64,000 bases of DNA from Streptomyces griseoaurantiacus. GTDB taxonomy: Bacteria > Actinomycetota > Actinomycetes > Streptomycetales > Streptomycetaceae. Location of the stretch: the NCBI GenBank assembly GCA_014656015.1, contig BNBP01000015.1, forward strand, positions 1-64,000. The letters are read 5' to 3'. A model generated the notes under the pieces. The model was not told the DNA's origin. It searched no databases and saw only the letters and a list, made by a program, of their open reading frames with translations. The position numbers were made by a program, and so were the translations under genes. Every line of letters starts with the position of its first letter. Position 1 is the stretch's first letter. Shown here piece after piece: positions 39,564 to 48,570 of the stretch.

Positions 39564-42500
39564 ATGTCCACGCACCCCGCCCCCGCCCTCGGCGCCCTCG
39601 CCCCCCGCCTGACCGAGCTGTCGCTGCGCGACGCGCACCGGCTCGGACGCAGACTCGAAGGCGCCCGCAAGATCCGCAAACCGGAGGCCCGCGCGGCCGT
39701 CCTCGCCGAGATCGAGGGCGAGGTCGCCCGGGCCGAGGAACGGATGGCGGCCCGGCGCGCCCGCGTCCCGGTGGTGACGTATCCCGAACAGCTTCCGGTC
39801 AGCCAGAAGAAGGACGAGATCGCCGAGGCCATACGCGACCACCAGGTCGTGATCGTGGCCGGTGAGACCGGCTCCGGAAAGACCACGCAGATCCCCAAGA
39901 TCTGCATGGAGCTCGGGCGCGGTGTCCGCGGCATGATCGGGCACACCCAGCCCCGCCGGATCGCCGCCCGCACGGTCGCGGAGCGCGTCGCCGAGGAGCT
40001 GGACACCCCGCTCGGCGAGACCGTCGGCTGGAAGGTGCGGTTCACCGACCAGGTCGACCCGGAGGCCACCTTCGTCAAGCTGATGACGGACGGCATCCTG
40101 CTCGCCGAGATCCAGACCGACCGCGAGCTGCGCGCCTACGACACGATCATCATCGACGAGGCCCACGAGCGGTCCCTCAACATCGACTTCCTGCTGGGCT
40201 ATCTCGCCCAGCTGCTGCCGAAGCGCCCCGACCTCAAAGTCGTCATCACCTCCGCGACGATCGACCCCGAGCGCTTCTCCCGGCACTTCGGAGACGCTCC
40301 GATCGTCGAGGTCAGTGGCCGTACGTACCCGGTGGAGGTGCGCTACCGGCCGCTCCTCGAGGAGGATTCGGACGAGGCGGACCGGGACCAGATCACCGCG
40401 ATCACCGACGCCGTCGAGGAGTTGATGGCGGAGGGGCCCGGCGACATCCTCGTGTTCCTCTCCGGCGAGCGGGAGATCCGGGACACGGCGGACGCGCTGG
40501 AGAAGAAGAAGTACCGGTCCACGGAGGTGCTGCCGCTGTACGCGCGGCTCTCGCACGCCGAGCAGCACCGGGTCTTCCAGCAGCACTCCGGCCGCCGGAT
40601 CGTGCTGGCGACGAACGTGGCCGAGACCTCCCTGACCGTCCCCGGCATCAAGTACGTCATCGACCCCGGCTTCGCCCGCATCAGCCGCTACAGCCACCGC
40701 ACCAAGGTGCAGCGCCTGCCGATCGAGCCGGTCTCGCAGGCCAGCGCCAACCAGCGCAAGGGCCGCTGCGGCCGTACCTCGGACGGCATCTGCATCCGGC
40801 TCTACTCCGAGGACGACTTCCTCACCCGCCCGGAGTTCACGGACGCGGAGATCCTGCGCACCAACCTCGCCTCCGTCATCCTGCAGATGACCGCGGCCGG
40901 CCTCGGGGACATCGAGAAGTTCCCGTTCATCGACCCGCCGGACCACCGCAACATCCGTGACGGCGTCCAGCTCCTGCAGGAACTGGGAGCGTTGGACCCG
41001 GCGCAGAAGGACGTCCGCAAGCGGCTGACCGAGACCGGCCGCAAGCTCGCCCAGCTCCCCGTCGACCCGCGGCTGGCCCGGATGGTGCTGGAGGCGGACC
41101 GCAACGGCTGCGCCCGCGAGGTGATGGTGATCGCCGCCGCGCTGTCCATCCAGGACCCGCGCGAGCGTCCCTCCGAGAAGCAGACGCAGGCCGACCAGCA
41201 GCACGCCCGTTTCCGCGACGAGACCAGCGACTTCCTGGCCTTCCTCAACCTGTGGCGGTACATCCGCGAGCAGCAGAAGGAACGCGGCTCCTCCTCGTTC
41301 CGCCGGATGTGCAAGCAGGAGTTCCTCAACTTCCTGCGCATTCGCGAATGGCAGGACATCTACACGCAGTTGCGGACGGTCGCCAAGCAGATGGGGATCC
41401 GGCTCAACGAACAGGACGCACCCGAGGACCGCATCCACGTCTCGCTGCTCGCCGGTCTGCTCTCCCACATCGGCATGAAGGACGTGAAGGAGTCCAAGGA
41501 CTCCTCCGGCGCGGCCGGCACCTCCGGCCCCGGCGGCCGCAAGGACGGCGGCCGCAACGAGTACGTGGGCGCCCGCAACGCCAAGTTCGCGATCTTCCCG
41601 GGCTCGGCGCTGTTCAAGAAGCCGCCGCGGTTCGTGATGTCCGCGGAGCTGGTGGAGACCTCGCGGCTGTGGGCGCGGGTCAACGCGAGAATCGAGCCGG
41701 AGTGGGTCGAACCGCTCGCCGGCCACCTGCTCAAGCACACGTACAGCGAGCCGCACTGGGAGAAGGACCAGGCCGCGGTGATGGCCTACGAGAAGGTCAC
41801 GCTGTACGGCGTCCCGATCGTCGCCCAGCGGAAGATCAACTACGGCCGGGTCGACGCCGAGGTCAGCCGCGAACTGTTCATCCGCAACGCCCTGGTGGAG
41901 GGCGACTGGCGGACGCACCACAAGTTCTTCGCCGACAACCGCAAGCTGCTCAGCGAGGTCGAGGAACTGGAGCACCGGGCGCGGCGCCGGGACATCGTCG
42001 TCGACGACGAGACGCTCTTCGACTTCTACGAGCAGCGGATCCCCGAACACGTCGTCTCCGGAGCCCACTTCGACTCCTGGTGGAAGCACAAGCGGCACGA
42101 GCAGCCCGACTTCCTCGACTTCGAGCGGGAGATGCTCATCCGGGAGTCGGCCCAGGAGGTCACCAAGGCCGACTACCCCGACTCCTGGCGCCAGGGCCCG
42201 CTGAAGTTCCGGGTGACGTACCAGTTCGAGCCGGGCGCGGACGCCGACGGCGTGACCGTCCACATCCCGCTCCAGGTGCTCAACCAGGTCACCGACGAGG
42301 GTTTCGACTGGCAGATCCCGGGCCTGCGCGAGGAGGTCGTCACCGAACTGATCCGCTCCCTCCCGAAGCCGATCCGGCGCAATTACGTGCCGGCGCCGAA
42401 CTACGCCCGGGCGTTCCTGGAGCGGGCGGTGCCGCTGCAGGAGCCGCTGACGACGACGATGGCGCGCGAGCTGAAGCGCATGGTCGGCGTGCCCTTCGAG

Positions 42501-43571
42501 GCGGAGGACTTCGACTGGGGCCGGGTCCCCGACCATCTGCGGATCACCTTCCGGATCGTCGACGAGCGGCGCCGCAAGCTGGCGGAGGACAAAGACCTCC
42601 AGGCGCTGAAGCTGCGGCTGAAGCCGAAGGCGCGCAAGGCGCTCTCGCAGGCCGCGGCGGCGACGGCCGAGCGGCAGGGCGGGGAGTCCGTGGAGCGCGC
42701 GGGGCTCACGGACTGGACGATCGGCACGCTCAGCCGCGTCTTCGAGACCCGGCGGGCCGGGCAGCCGGTGAAGGCGTATCCGGCCCTCGTCGACGACGGA
42801 CCGAAGGCGGACACCGTGTCGGTGCGGCTCTTCGACACCGAGGCCGAGCAGACCGAGGCGATGTGGAAGGGCACGCGGCGGCTGATCCTGCGCAACATCC
42901 CGGTCAATCCGGCGAAGTTCGCCTCCGACAAGCTGACTAACGCGCAGAAGCTCGCGCTGTCGGCCAATCCGCACGGCTCGGTCCAGGCGCTCTTCGAGGA
43001 CTGCGCCACGGCGGCGGCCGACCGGCTGATCGCCGACTTCGGCGGGCCGGCCTGGGACGAGGAGTCGTACCGCAAGCTCTACGACAAGGTGCGGGCGGAG
43101 ATCGTCGACACGACCGTACGGACGGTGGGCCAGGTGCAGCAGGTGCTGGCCGCCTGGCAGGCCTGTGAGCGGCGCCTGAAGGCCGTACGCAGCCCCGCGC
43201 TGCTGCCGAACCTGGCGGACGTGCGGGCGCAGCTCGACGCCCTCGTGCGGCCCGGTTTCGTGACCGAGGCGGGGCTGCGGCGGCTGCCGGACCTGATGCG
43301 GTACCTGATCGCGGCGGACCGGCGGCTGCAGCAGATGCCGACGAACGTCCAGCGGGACACGACCCGCATGGAGAAGGTCCACGAGATGCGGGACGAGTAC
43401 GCCTGGCTGCGGGAGCAGTTGCCCGCCGGGCGTCCGGTGCCGGCGGCGGTGACGGAGATCCGGTGGATGATCGAGGAGCTGCGGGTCAGCTACTTCGCGC
43501 ACGCCCTGGGGACGGCGTACCCGGTGTCGGACAAGCGGATCGTGAAGGCGATCGACGCGGCGGCACCGTGA
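39564..43571 (+). CDS. hrpA: ATP-dependent DEAH-box RNA helicase HrpA
   Basis: A 1335-aa protein, the normal length. The helicase core shows GETGSGKTTQIP (Walker A), DEAHERS, SATID, and QRKGRCGR (motif VI), followed by winged-helix/ratchet, OB-fold and the long DUF3418 C-terminal region (QIPGLREEVVTELIRSLPKPIRRNYVPAPNYA). HrpA acts on RNA and has been linked to ribosome rescue in E. coli. ATG 39564 is the start; a GGAGGTGA lies 14 bases upstream. Codon bias is uniform and the frame is intact. Confidence 0.95.
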   Translation: MSTHPAPALGALAPRLTELSLRDAHRLGRRLEGARKIRKPEARAAVLAEIEGEVARAEERMAARRARVPVVTYPEQLPVSQKKDEIAEAIRDHQVVIVAGETGSGKTTQIPKICMELGRGVRGMIGHTQPRRIAARTVAERVAEELDTPLGETVGWKVRFTDQVDPEATFVKLMTDGILLAEIQTDRELRAYDTIIIDEAHERSLNIDFLLGYLAQLLPKRPDLKVVITSATIDPERFSRHFGDAPIVEVSGRTYPVEVRYRPLLEEDSDEADRDQITAITDAVEELMAEGPGDILVFLSGEREIRDTADALEKKKYRSTEVLPLYARLSHAEQHRVFQQHSGRRIVLATNVAETSLTVPGIKYVIDPGFARISRYSHRTKVQRLPIEPVSQASANQRKGRCGRTSDGICIRLYSEDDFLTRPEFTDAEILRTNLASVILQMTAAGLGDIEKFPFIDPPDHRNIRDGVQLLQELGALDPAQKDVRKRLTETGRKLAQLPVDPRLARMVLEADRNGCAREVMVIAAALSIQDPRERPSEKQTQADQQHARFRDETSDFLAFLNLWRYIREQQKERGSSSFRRMCKQEFLNFLRIREWQDIYTQLRTVAKQMGIRLNEQDAPEDRIHVSLLAGLLSHIGMKDVKESKDSSGAAGTSGPGGRKDGGRNEYVGARNAKFAIFPGSALFKKPPRFVMSAELVETSRLWARVNARIEPEWVEPLAGHLLKHTYSEPHWEKDQAAVMAYEKVTLYGVPIVAQRKINYGRVDAEVSRELFIRNALVEGDWRTHHKFFADNRKLLSEVEELEHRARRRDIVVDDETLFDFYEQRIPEHVVSGAHFDSWWKHKRHEQPDFLDFEREMLIRESAQEVTKADYPDSWRQGPLKFRVTYQFEPGADADGVTVHIPLQVLNQVTDEGFDWQIPGLREEVVTELIRSLPKPIRRNYVPAPNYARAFLERAVPLQEPLTTTMARELKRMVGVPFEAEDFDWGRVPDHLRITFRIVDERRRKLAEDKDLQALKLRLKPKARKALSQAAAATAERQGGESVERAGLTDWTIGTLSRVFETRRAGQPVKAYPALVDDGPKADTVSVRLFDTEAEQTEAMWKGTRRLILRNIPVNPAKFASDKLTNAQKLALSANPHGSVQALFEDCATAAADRLIADFGGPAWDEESYRKLYDKVRAEIVDTTVRTVGQVQQVLAAWQACERRLKAVRSPALLPNLADVRAQLDALVRPGFVTEAGLRRLPDLMRYLIAADRRLQQMPTNVQRDTTRMEKVHEMRDEYAWLREQLPAGRPVPAAVTEIRWMIEELRVSYFAHALGTAYPVSDKRIVKAIDAAAP

Positions 43572-43666
43572 CGGGAGCCGCACGGTGGGTGAGTTCGACC
43601 CCGGGGCTCGCCCTCCTGTACAGTCCTTCTCGCAGCGCAGAGCGGTAACGCGACCGCGAAGCACCT

Positions 43667-43741
43667 GGTCCTGTGGAGCAGTTTGGAGTGCTCGCCACCC
43701 TGTCAAGGTGGAGGCCGCGGGTTCAAATCCCGTCAGGACCG
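43667..43741 (+). tRNA. tRNA-Asp (GTC), copy 2
   Basis: 75 nt, identical to 37964-38038, in the same orientation 5.7 kb downstream. Confidence 0.95.
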
Positions 43742-43747
43742 CAAGAG

Positions 43748-43779
43748 AGAAGGCCGTGCCCCCCGGGGTGCGGCCTTCT
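43748..43779. terminator. Terminator after tRNA-Asp copy 2
   Basis: AGAAGGCCG and CGGCCTTCT arms with inner GC pairing lie seven bases beyond the tRNA. Confidence 0.85.
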
Positions 43780-43911
43780 CGCATGTCCGGGGCCTCTTCG
43801 CGGTGGTGTGCGGCACGCGCGCCCGCGAGAGGTTCGTGAGAGGTCCCTTGACGGCGTCACATTCCCTCGGTACCCAGAGAAGCAGGACCTCGGTGCTCCC
43901 GGAGGTGGCGT

Positions 43912-44142
43912 ATGACCGCTGCGGCCTCTCCGCACGCGACCCGCGCACTGCTGCGTGCCCATCTGTCGGCCGCCGTCGGCTACCGCCATCTCACCGGGCA
44001 GTGTCCGGTCTGCCGTCGGCTCCTGCGACTGGCCATGGAGCCGGCCGCGCCGGCCGCGGGGGACGAGGAACCCGCCGTGCCGGCGGCCGCCCCGCTCCCG
44101 GCCGAGGAGGCGGAGGCGACCGCGGTGGCCCCCGGCGCCTGA
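43912..44142 (+). CDS. Small conserved Streptomyces protein (DUF6274-like)
   Basis: A 76-aa protein (ATRALLRAHLSAAVGYRHLT, then QCPVCRRLLRLAMEP with a CxxC pair), ending in an Ala/Pro/Glu-rich tail. ATG 43912 has GGAGGTGG ideally spaced. From memory it matches a small protein found beside bldC in Streptomyces. The CxxC could bind a metal. Function unknown. Confidence 0.78.
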   Translation: MTAAASPHATRALLRAHLSAAVGYRHLTGQCPVCRRLLRLAMEPAAPAAGDEEPAVPAAAPLPAEEAEATAVAPGA

Positions 44143-44709
44143 CGGGCGGGCGGACGGCCCGCACGCCGGTCCCGTCCTTCCACTGCCCGCCGGATCGGTC
44201 CGCCGTCCGCCCGTCGCCAGTCCACCGCTCTCCCGCTCTCCCGCTCTCCCGCTCTCCCGCGAGGACTTTGGCATGTGACGGGAGTCACCGCATGACTTTT
44301 CCGGACCGAGGAACTTACGCACCCCCTACCTCCGGTCAATTTAATATGTGCAATTGCACTACCTCCAGGCCTCCCTCGGGCTTCTCCTCCCCTCCCGCCC
44401 CGGGCCACCCCCCGGCGGATCCCACACCCCTCCCCAGACTCCGACAAGCCCGCTCACGGGCGGTCCGGCCGGGGGCCGTTCGCGCACACGGGGGCACACA
44501 AAAGCGCGCGCACAAAAAAATCGCGCTGGACTCGGCGGAGTCCAGCGCGATCGACGACGCACCCTCAGTGAGCCCGGAAGGGCCCCGAGTGGCTTGGGCA
44601 CAGGGGCTGTTGGGGCAGCTCCCGCGTCGCTTTCAGCTGTGATGAGCGGTTGCTCCCGGACGCTCCGACCAGTTGGGGGACCAGCCGTTTTGCCCGGTAA
44701 AGCGGTTGT
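44143..44709. other. 567-bp intergenic region downstream of bldC
   Basis: It contains an 8-bp repeat CTCTCCCG four times in tandem (about 44227-44259), a perfect 12-bp palindrome GTGCAATTGCAC (44348-44359) in an AT-rich patch, and the bldC terminator. No gene is convincing. Confidence 0.6.
44514..44550 (-). terminator. Intrinsic terminator for bldC
   Basis: A perfect 13-bp inverted repeat (44521-44533 and 44538-44550) is followed on the minus strand by seven T residues. It lies ~160 bp beyond the bldC stop, giving a long 3' UTR. Confidence 0.92.
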
Positions 44710-44916
44710 TCAGGCCTCGCTGCGCTGCTGCGGGATGCCCGCGAGCAGTGCGCGGACCTCGGCCTCGCGGTAACGGCGGTGCCCGCCGAGCGTGCGGATC
44801 GACGTGAGCTTGCCGGCCTTCGCCCACCGCGTGACCGTCTTCGGGTCGACGCGGAACATGGTGGCGACCTCAGCCGGGGTCAGCAGCGGCTCGGCATCAG
44901 GGGTGCGAGCGGTCAT
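44710..44916 (-). CDS. bldC: BldC developmental regulator (MerR-like DNA-binding domain)
   Basis: A 68-aa protein consisting of one MerR-type winged helix (LLTPAEVATMFRVDPKTVTRWAKAGKL; TLGGHRRYREAEVRALL). Sequence and length match Streptomyces BldC, which binds head-to-tail on AT-rich direct repeats and delays entry into development. ATG 44916 has a purine-rich GAGGAGGCC stretch upstream. The 660-bp region before it is the longest intergenic gap on this side of the window and probably integrates several inputs. Confidence 0.97.
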   Translation of the reverse strand: MTARTPDAEPLLTPAEVATMFRVDPKTVTRWAKAGKLTSIRTLGGHRRYREAEVRALLAGIPQQRSEA

Positions 44917-45576
44917 GAGCGGCCTCCTCGGGAGAACCGACGTTCTCGGTTCTTTCCTCTAAATTCTGCACCTTGACCCGCGTTGCCCGAAATGGCGGAC
45001 GCGAGTCGAGTCGGTTATAGGACGAACGGCTTGTCCTCGGCACTACAACTACACCATCTGTCCAGCCGCGTAGGCCAAACCGATGGAATTGCCCTCCCAG
45101 GTGTTCATCAGCGACGGATGCCGATGGACCATGCCATAGCGGACAGTCACGCCGGTGTGACGATCAGTCACAGGGCGATCAGTTGTCACCAAACCCCCCA
45201 AGAGATGCAATGCTGAGATCTCCACCCATGCCTGGGCAGAAGGAGCCTCCCCCGGGCTCCTTGTCCTATTTTGGCACGAGGAGGGGCGTTAGGCGCAAGG
45301 GCCGCGTTAAGTGCAATCCATCACGCTTGACGGTATACGCCCGGATCGGTCGGTGATGTCCCAGCCGGTGACACCGTTCCCCCGTTGGTACGTCAACCTT
45401 GGGCCAACGGTTGTCACTTCAGCATGTCGCATGGGTCACAATTCGCACACTGTTTCCCGCTAGGTCAGGAACACCGTACCCAGTCCGACAGGCAGCCCGC
45501 GAATCAGCCGACGATCCGTCAGCATCCCTGCGGGCGCGAGGAGTTGCTCCCCGACACCGCCGGCCGCGGAGGCCCC
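44917..45576. promoter_or_regulatory. Long bldC upstream region
   Basis: 660 bp, AT-richer than surrounding genes, with no supported gene. Alternating GTCAC/GTGAC pentamers occur at 45146-45150, 45157-45161 and 45167-45171, with another at about 45184, forming overlapping inverted repeats. A polyG/polyC hairpin (GGAGCCTCCCCCGGGCTCC, about 45241-45259) is followed by TTGTCCTATTTT and may be a plus-strand terminator. Confidence 0.5.
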
Positions 45577-46428
45577 TCAGTTCGCCGAGCGCCGGTCCCG
45601 GACCGCCCGCCAGCGCTCCACCAGCCGCGCGTACGCCTCCCCGGCAGCCGCCCCGTCGCCCTGCCGCAGTGCCTCGATGCCCTCGGCGACGTCCGCCGCC
45701 GAGTGATCGCCGTCCAGCTCCTCGGGCGGCAGCACGTGCACCAGACCTCCGTAGTCCAGCTCGACCAGGGAGCGGGGGTGGAACTCCTCCAGCCAGCGCC
45801 CCACGTCGAGCAGCCCCTCGATCAGCGGGCCCTCGTCGAAGGTGTTCCGCAGGGTGCGCAGCCCCCGGGCCACCCGCCGCCGCGCCTGCACCATGGGCGT
45901 CCGGTAGCGCAGCACCGGCACCCCGGCGGCGGGCTCCGCGTCCGCCCCGGTGTACTCCCGCTCCCCGTCGCCGACGAGCACGAACCAGTGCAGGGGGACG
46001 TGCCAGGTGGAGGACCTGATCCACGGGCGCGCGTCGGGATTGCGGCTCAGCCAGCGCTCGTAGTCCTGCGTGGCCTGGCGGCGCACCAGCGGCGGCAGCA
46101 CCGCGTCGAGAACGGGTGGCGGCAGTTCCTCGCCCAGGCCGTCCAGGGCCTGCCAGCCGCGGAGCCGGGTGCGCCAGGGACAGACGCACAGCACCCCGTC
46201 GACCTCCGTCACGAAGGCGTCGTCGCTCTCGTGAACCGGCACCGCGATCGGCGGGGTGGGCAGCAGGTCCGCCAGGGAGCGACGCAGTTCGTCCTGGTAG
46301 GAGGGCCGGTCGGGACGCCGGGCGTACCGCGCCCAGTGGCCGCGTTCCGGCTCGGGGAAGGCGGCCAGCGGTTCGTACACGCGCAAGTAGGACGCGTACG
46401 GAACGACCACCGAGGACACCTTGGGCAC
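45577..46428 (-). CDS. Conserved hypothetical protein
   Basis: A 283-aa soluble protein with no recognised domain. It begins MPKVSSVVVPYASYLRVYEPLAAFP, contains many Trp, Arg and Asp residues (DYERWLSRNPDARPWIRSST), and has a helical C-terminus. GTG 46428 has GGGAGGGAG suitably spaced. From memory it is conserved between bldC and vdh in Streptomyces. It diverges from vdh by 297 bp. Confidence 0.8.
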   Translation of the reverse strand: MPKVSSVVVPYASYLRVYEPLAAFPEPERGHWARYARRPDRPSYQDELRRSLADLLPTPPIAVPVHESDDAFVTEVDGVLCVCPWRTRLRGWQALDGLGEELPPPVLDAVLPPLVRRQATQDYERWLSRNPDARPWIRSSTWHVPLHWFVLVGDGEREYTGADAEPAAGVPVLRYRTPMVQARRRVARGLRTLRNTFDEGPLIEGLLDVGRWLEEFHPRSLVELDYGGLVHVLPPEELDGDHSAADVAEGIEALRQGDGAAAGEAYARLVERWRAVRDRRSAN

Positions 46429-46725
46429 GCCTGCTCCCTCCCCCACCCGACCTGACGTGAAGCATCTTCCCGCGCCGCGCCCGCACGGCCCCCGCCGGGC
46501 CCCTCCGGGACCACAGCCTGCCCGGGGCGTGCGCCTGGGACGCGTCCGGCCGGGCGGAAACCATGCCAAATCGTCCCACGGAAGCGTGTCGGTGTCCCTC
46601 ACGAGAGGGTGATCGGGAACACCGTGCGAAGCACGGGCCCCGCCACGTTCTACGCTCGTCCCACGGAGCCCGCCATCCGCACGGGATCCGCACCCATCGC
46701 CGCCACTTCACCGGGAGTCACCACC

Positions 46726-47811
46726 GTGACCGACGTAACCAACGGCGTCCTGCACACCCTGTTCCAGTCGGACCAGGGCGGTCATGAGCAGGTCGTGCTC
46801 TGCCAGGACCGGGCCAGCGGCCTCAAGGCCGTCATCGCCCTCCACTCCACCGCCCTGGGCCCCGCCCTGGGCGGCACGCGTTTCTACCCCTACGCCTCCG
46901 AGGAGGAGGCCGTCGCCGACGCCCTCAACCTCGCGCGCGGGATGTCGTACAAGAACGCCCTGGCCGGCCTCGACCACGGCGGCGGCAAGGCCGTGATCAT
47001 CGGTGACCCCGAGCTGATCAAGACCGAGGAGCTGCTGCTCGCCTACGGGCGGGCCGTGGCCTCGCTGGGCGGGCGGTACGTGACCGCCTGCGACGTCGGC
47101 ACCTACGTCGCCGACATGGACGTCGTGGCGCGCGAATGCCGCTGGACCACGGGACGCTCCCCGGAGAACGGGGGCGCCGGCGACTCCTCCGTGCTCACCG
47201 CCTTCGGCGTCTACCAGGGCATGCGGGCCGGTGCCCAGCACCTGTGGGGCGACCCGACGCTGCGGGACCGCACGGTGGGCATCGCGGGCGTGGGCAAGGT
47301 CGGGCACCACCTGGTGGAGCACCTGGTGCGGGAGGGCGCGCGGGTGGTGGTCACCGATGTGCGCGAGGACGCCGTGCGCCGGGTCACCGAAGGCCGCCCG
47401 CAGGTCACCGCCGTCGCCGACACCGAGGCGCTGATCACCACCGAGGGGCTCGACATCTACGCCCCCTGCGCCCTCGGCGGGGCCCTCGACGACGCCGGCG
47501 TGCCGGTGCTCACGGCGAAGCTGGTGTGCGGGGCCGCCAACAACCAGCTCGCGCACCCCGGTGTGGAGAAGGACCTGGCGGACCGCGGGATCCTCTACGC
47601 GCCGGACTACGTGGTGAACGCCGGAGGCGTCATCCAGGTCGCCGACGAGCTGCACGGCTTCGACTTCGAACGGTGCCGGGCGAAGGCCGCGAAGATCTTC
47701 GACACCACGCTCGACATCTTCGCACGTGCGAAGGCGGACGGGGTCCCGCCGGCCGCCGCGGCCGACCGGATCGCCGAGCAGCGCATGGCGGAGGCCGGCG
47801 CCTCGCGCTGA
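46726..47811 (+). CDS. vdh: Valine (branched-chain amino acid) dehydrogenase
   Basis: A 361-aa member of the Glu/Leu/Phe/Val dehydrogenase family, which deaminates valine to 2-oxoisovalerate with NAD+, feeding branched starter units for polyketides and fatty acids. Visible motifs are GGTRFYPY, the catalytic Lys in [17 protein letters not shown], and the NAD loop [20 protein letters not shown] 46726 has GGGAG nine bases upstream; the frame extends upstream but looks untranslated. Confidence 0.95.
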   Translation: MTDVTNGVLHTLFQSDQGGHEQVVLCQDRASGLKAVIALHSTALGPALGGTRFYPYASEEEAVADALNLARGMSYKNALAGLDHGGGKAVIIGDPELIKTEELLLAYGRAVASLGGRYVTACDVGTYVADMDVVARECRWTTGRSPENGGAGDSSVLTAFGVYQGMRAGAQHLWGDPTLRDRTVGIAGVGKVGHHLVEHLVREGARVVVTDVREDAVRRVTEGRPQVTAVADTEALITTEGLDIYAPCALGGALDDAGVPVLTAKLVCGAANNQLAHPGVEKDLADRGILYAPDYVVNAGGVIQVADELHGFDFERCRAKAAKIFDTTLDIFARAKADGVPPAAAADRIAEQRMAEAGASR

Positions 47812-48232
47812 GCGGAGCCGGTCCGGAACGACGCGGACGGACTGTTTCCGGCCAGGCGGCGGTGCTCCCGCGAGCACCCCGCGGCCGGCCCGGGAGCGGC
47901 GGCAGCCGTTCCCGGCGTCCGTGCGCGCCGCACGCCCCGCCACCACCGTCCGGGAGCGGCCGGTACCCGCCGGGGGGCCTGTGGAGACAACTCTCACGTT
48001 CGTCGGCGGGTCGTGCTCCGATAAGTGGTTAAAATCGCGTGTGACCAGCGAGGACGAAGCCTTCCGGGGGCCCCGTGCACACGCTGCTCCTGCGGGCGAC
48101 GTACCGTATGGGCGTGGGCTCAGGTACCGTGGAAGCCCTACGGACGGTCTCTCCACCGAGAGTCCGTTCCAGATCATGAACGCGTGTCAAGACTCTGGGG
48201 CCGTCGAGCCCCGTCGTTGAGGGGGTCGAGCC
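47812..48232. other. 421-bp intergenic region, vdh to the DUF3073 gene
   Basis: It should carry the vdh terminator and the promoter of the DUF3073 gene; an AT-richer patch near 48020-48040 is the best promoter position. No gene is supported. Confidence 0.4.
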
Positions 48233-48484
48233 ATGGGGCGCGGCCGGGCCAAGGCCAAGCAGACGAAGGTCGCCCGCCAGCTGAAGTACAACAGCGGCGG
48301 GACGGACCTGTCACGCCTGGCCGAGGAGCTGGGCGCATCGACATCGAACGAGCCGCCGAAGGGCGACCGATTCGAGGACGATGAGCACGAGGACGACGAG
48401 CTGTACTCTCGTTATGCCGACCTCTATGAGGACGACGACGAGGACGAGGACGACACGTCCTCACAGCACCGTCGCGGCGCTTGA
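48233..48484 (+). CDS. DUF3073 family protein
   Basis: An 83-aa actinobacterial small protein. The basic N-terminus GRGRAKAKQTKVARQLKY is followed by LSRLAEELG and an extremely acidic C-terminus (EDDEHEDDELYSRYADLYEDDDEDEDD). ATG 48233 has GAGGGGG upstream. The family is conserved near pur genes; function unknown. The basic/acidic split suggests nucleic-acid or protein charge interactions. Confidence 0.9.
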   Translation: MGRGRAKAKQTKVARQLKYNSGGTDLSRLAEELGASTSNEPPKGDRFEDDEHEDDELYSRYADLYEDDDEDEDDTSSQHRRGA

Positions 48485-48500
48485 CCTGCACTGAGCACAT

Positions 48501-48533
48501 ACCCGGTCGGTGACTTCCGGTCACCGACCGGGT
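48501..48533. terminator. Bidirectional terminator
   Basis: A perfect 14-bp inverted repeat (48501-48514 and 48520-48533) with loop TTCCG lies between the convergent DUF3073 gene and purM. Confidence 0.93.
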
Positions 48534-48570
48534 TCTGTGCTGCCTGCGGGGGCGAGCGCCGCCCTCACCT

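Noticed and set aside
39495..43784. A 1429-aa minus-strand frame
   Set aside because: It is the exact antisense of hrpA, which has all helicase motifs; the minus frame shows no domain.
45156..45172. CRP-binding site before bldC
   Set aside because: TGTGA and TCACA are separated by 7 bases rather than the expected 6, so a standard Crp site cannot be claimed.
44983..45216. 77-aa plus-strand frame in the bldC leader
   Set aside because: No RBS, atypical codon use and no recognisable protein features.
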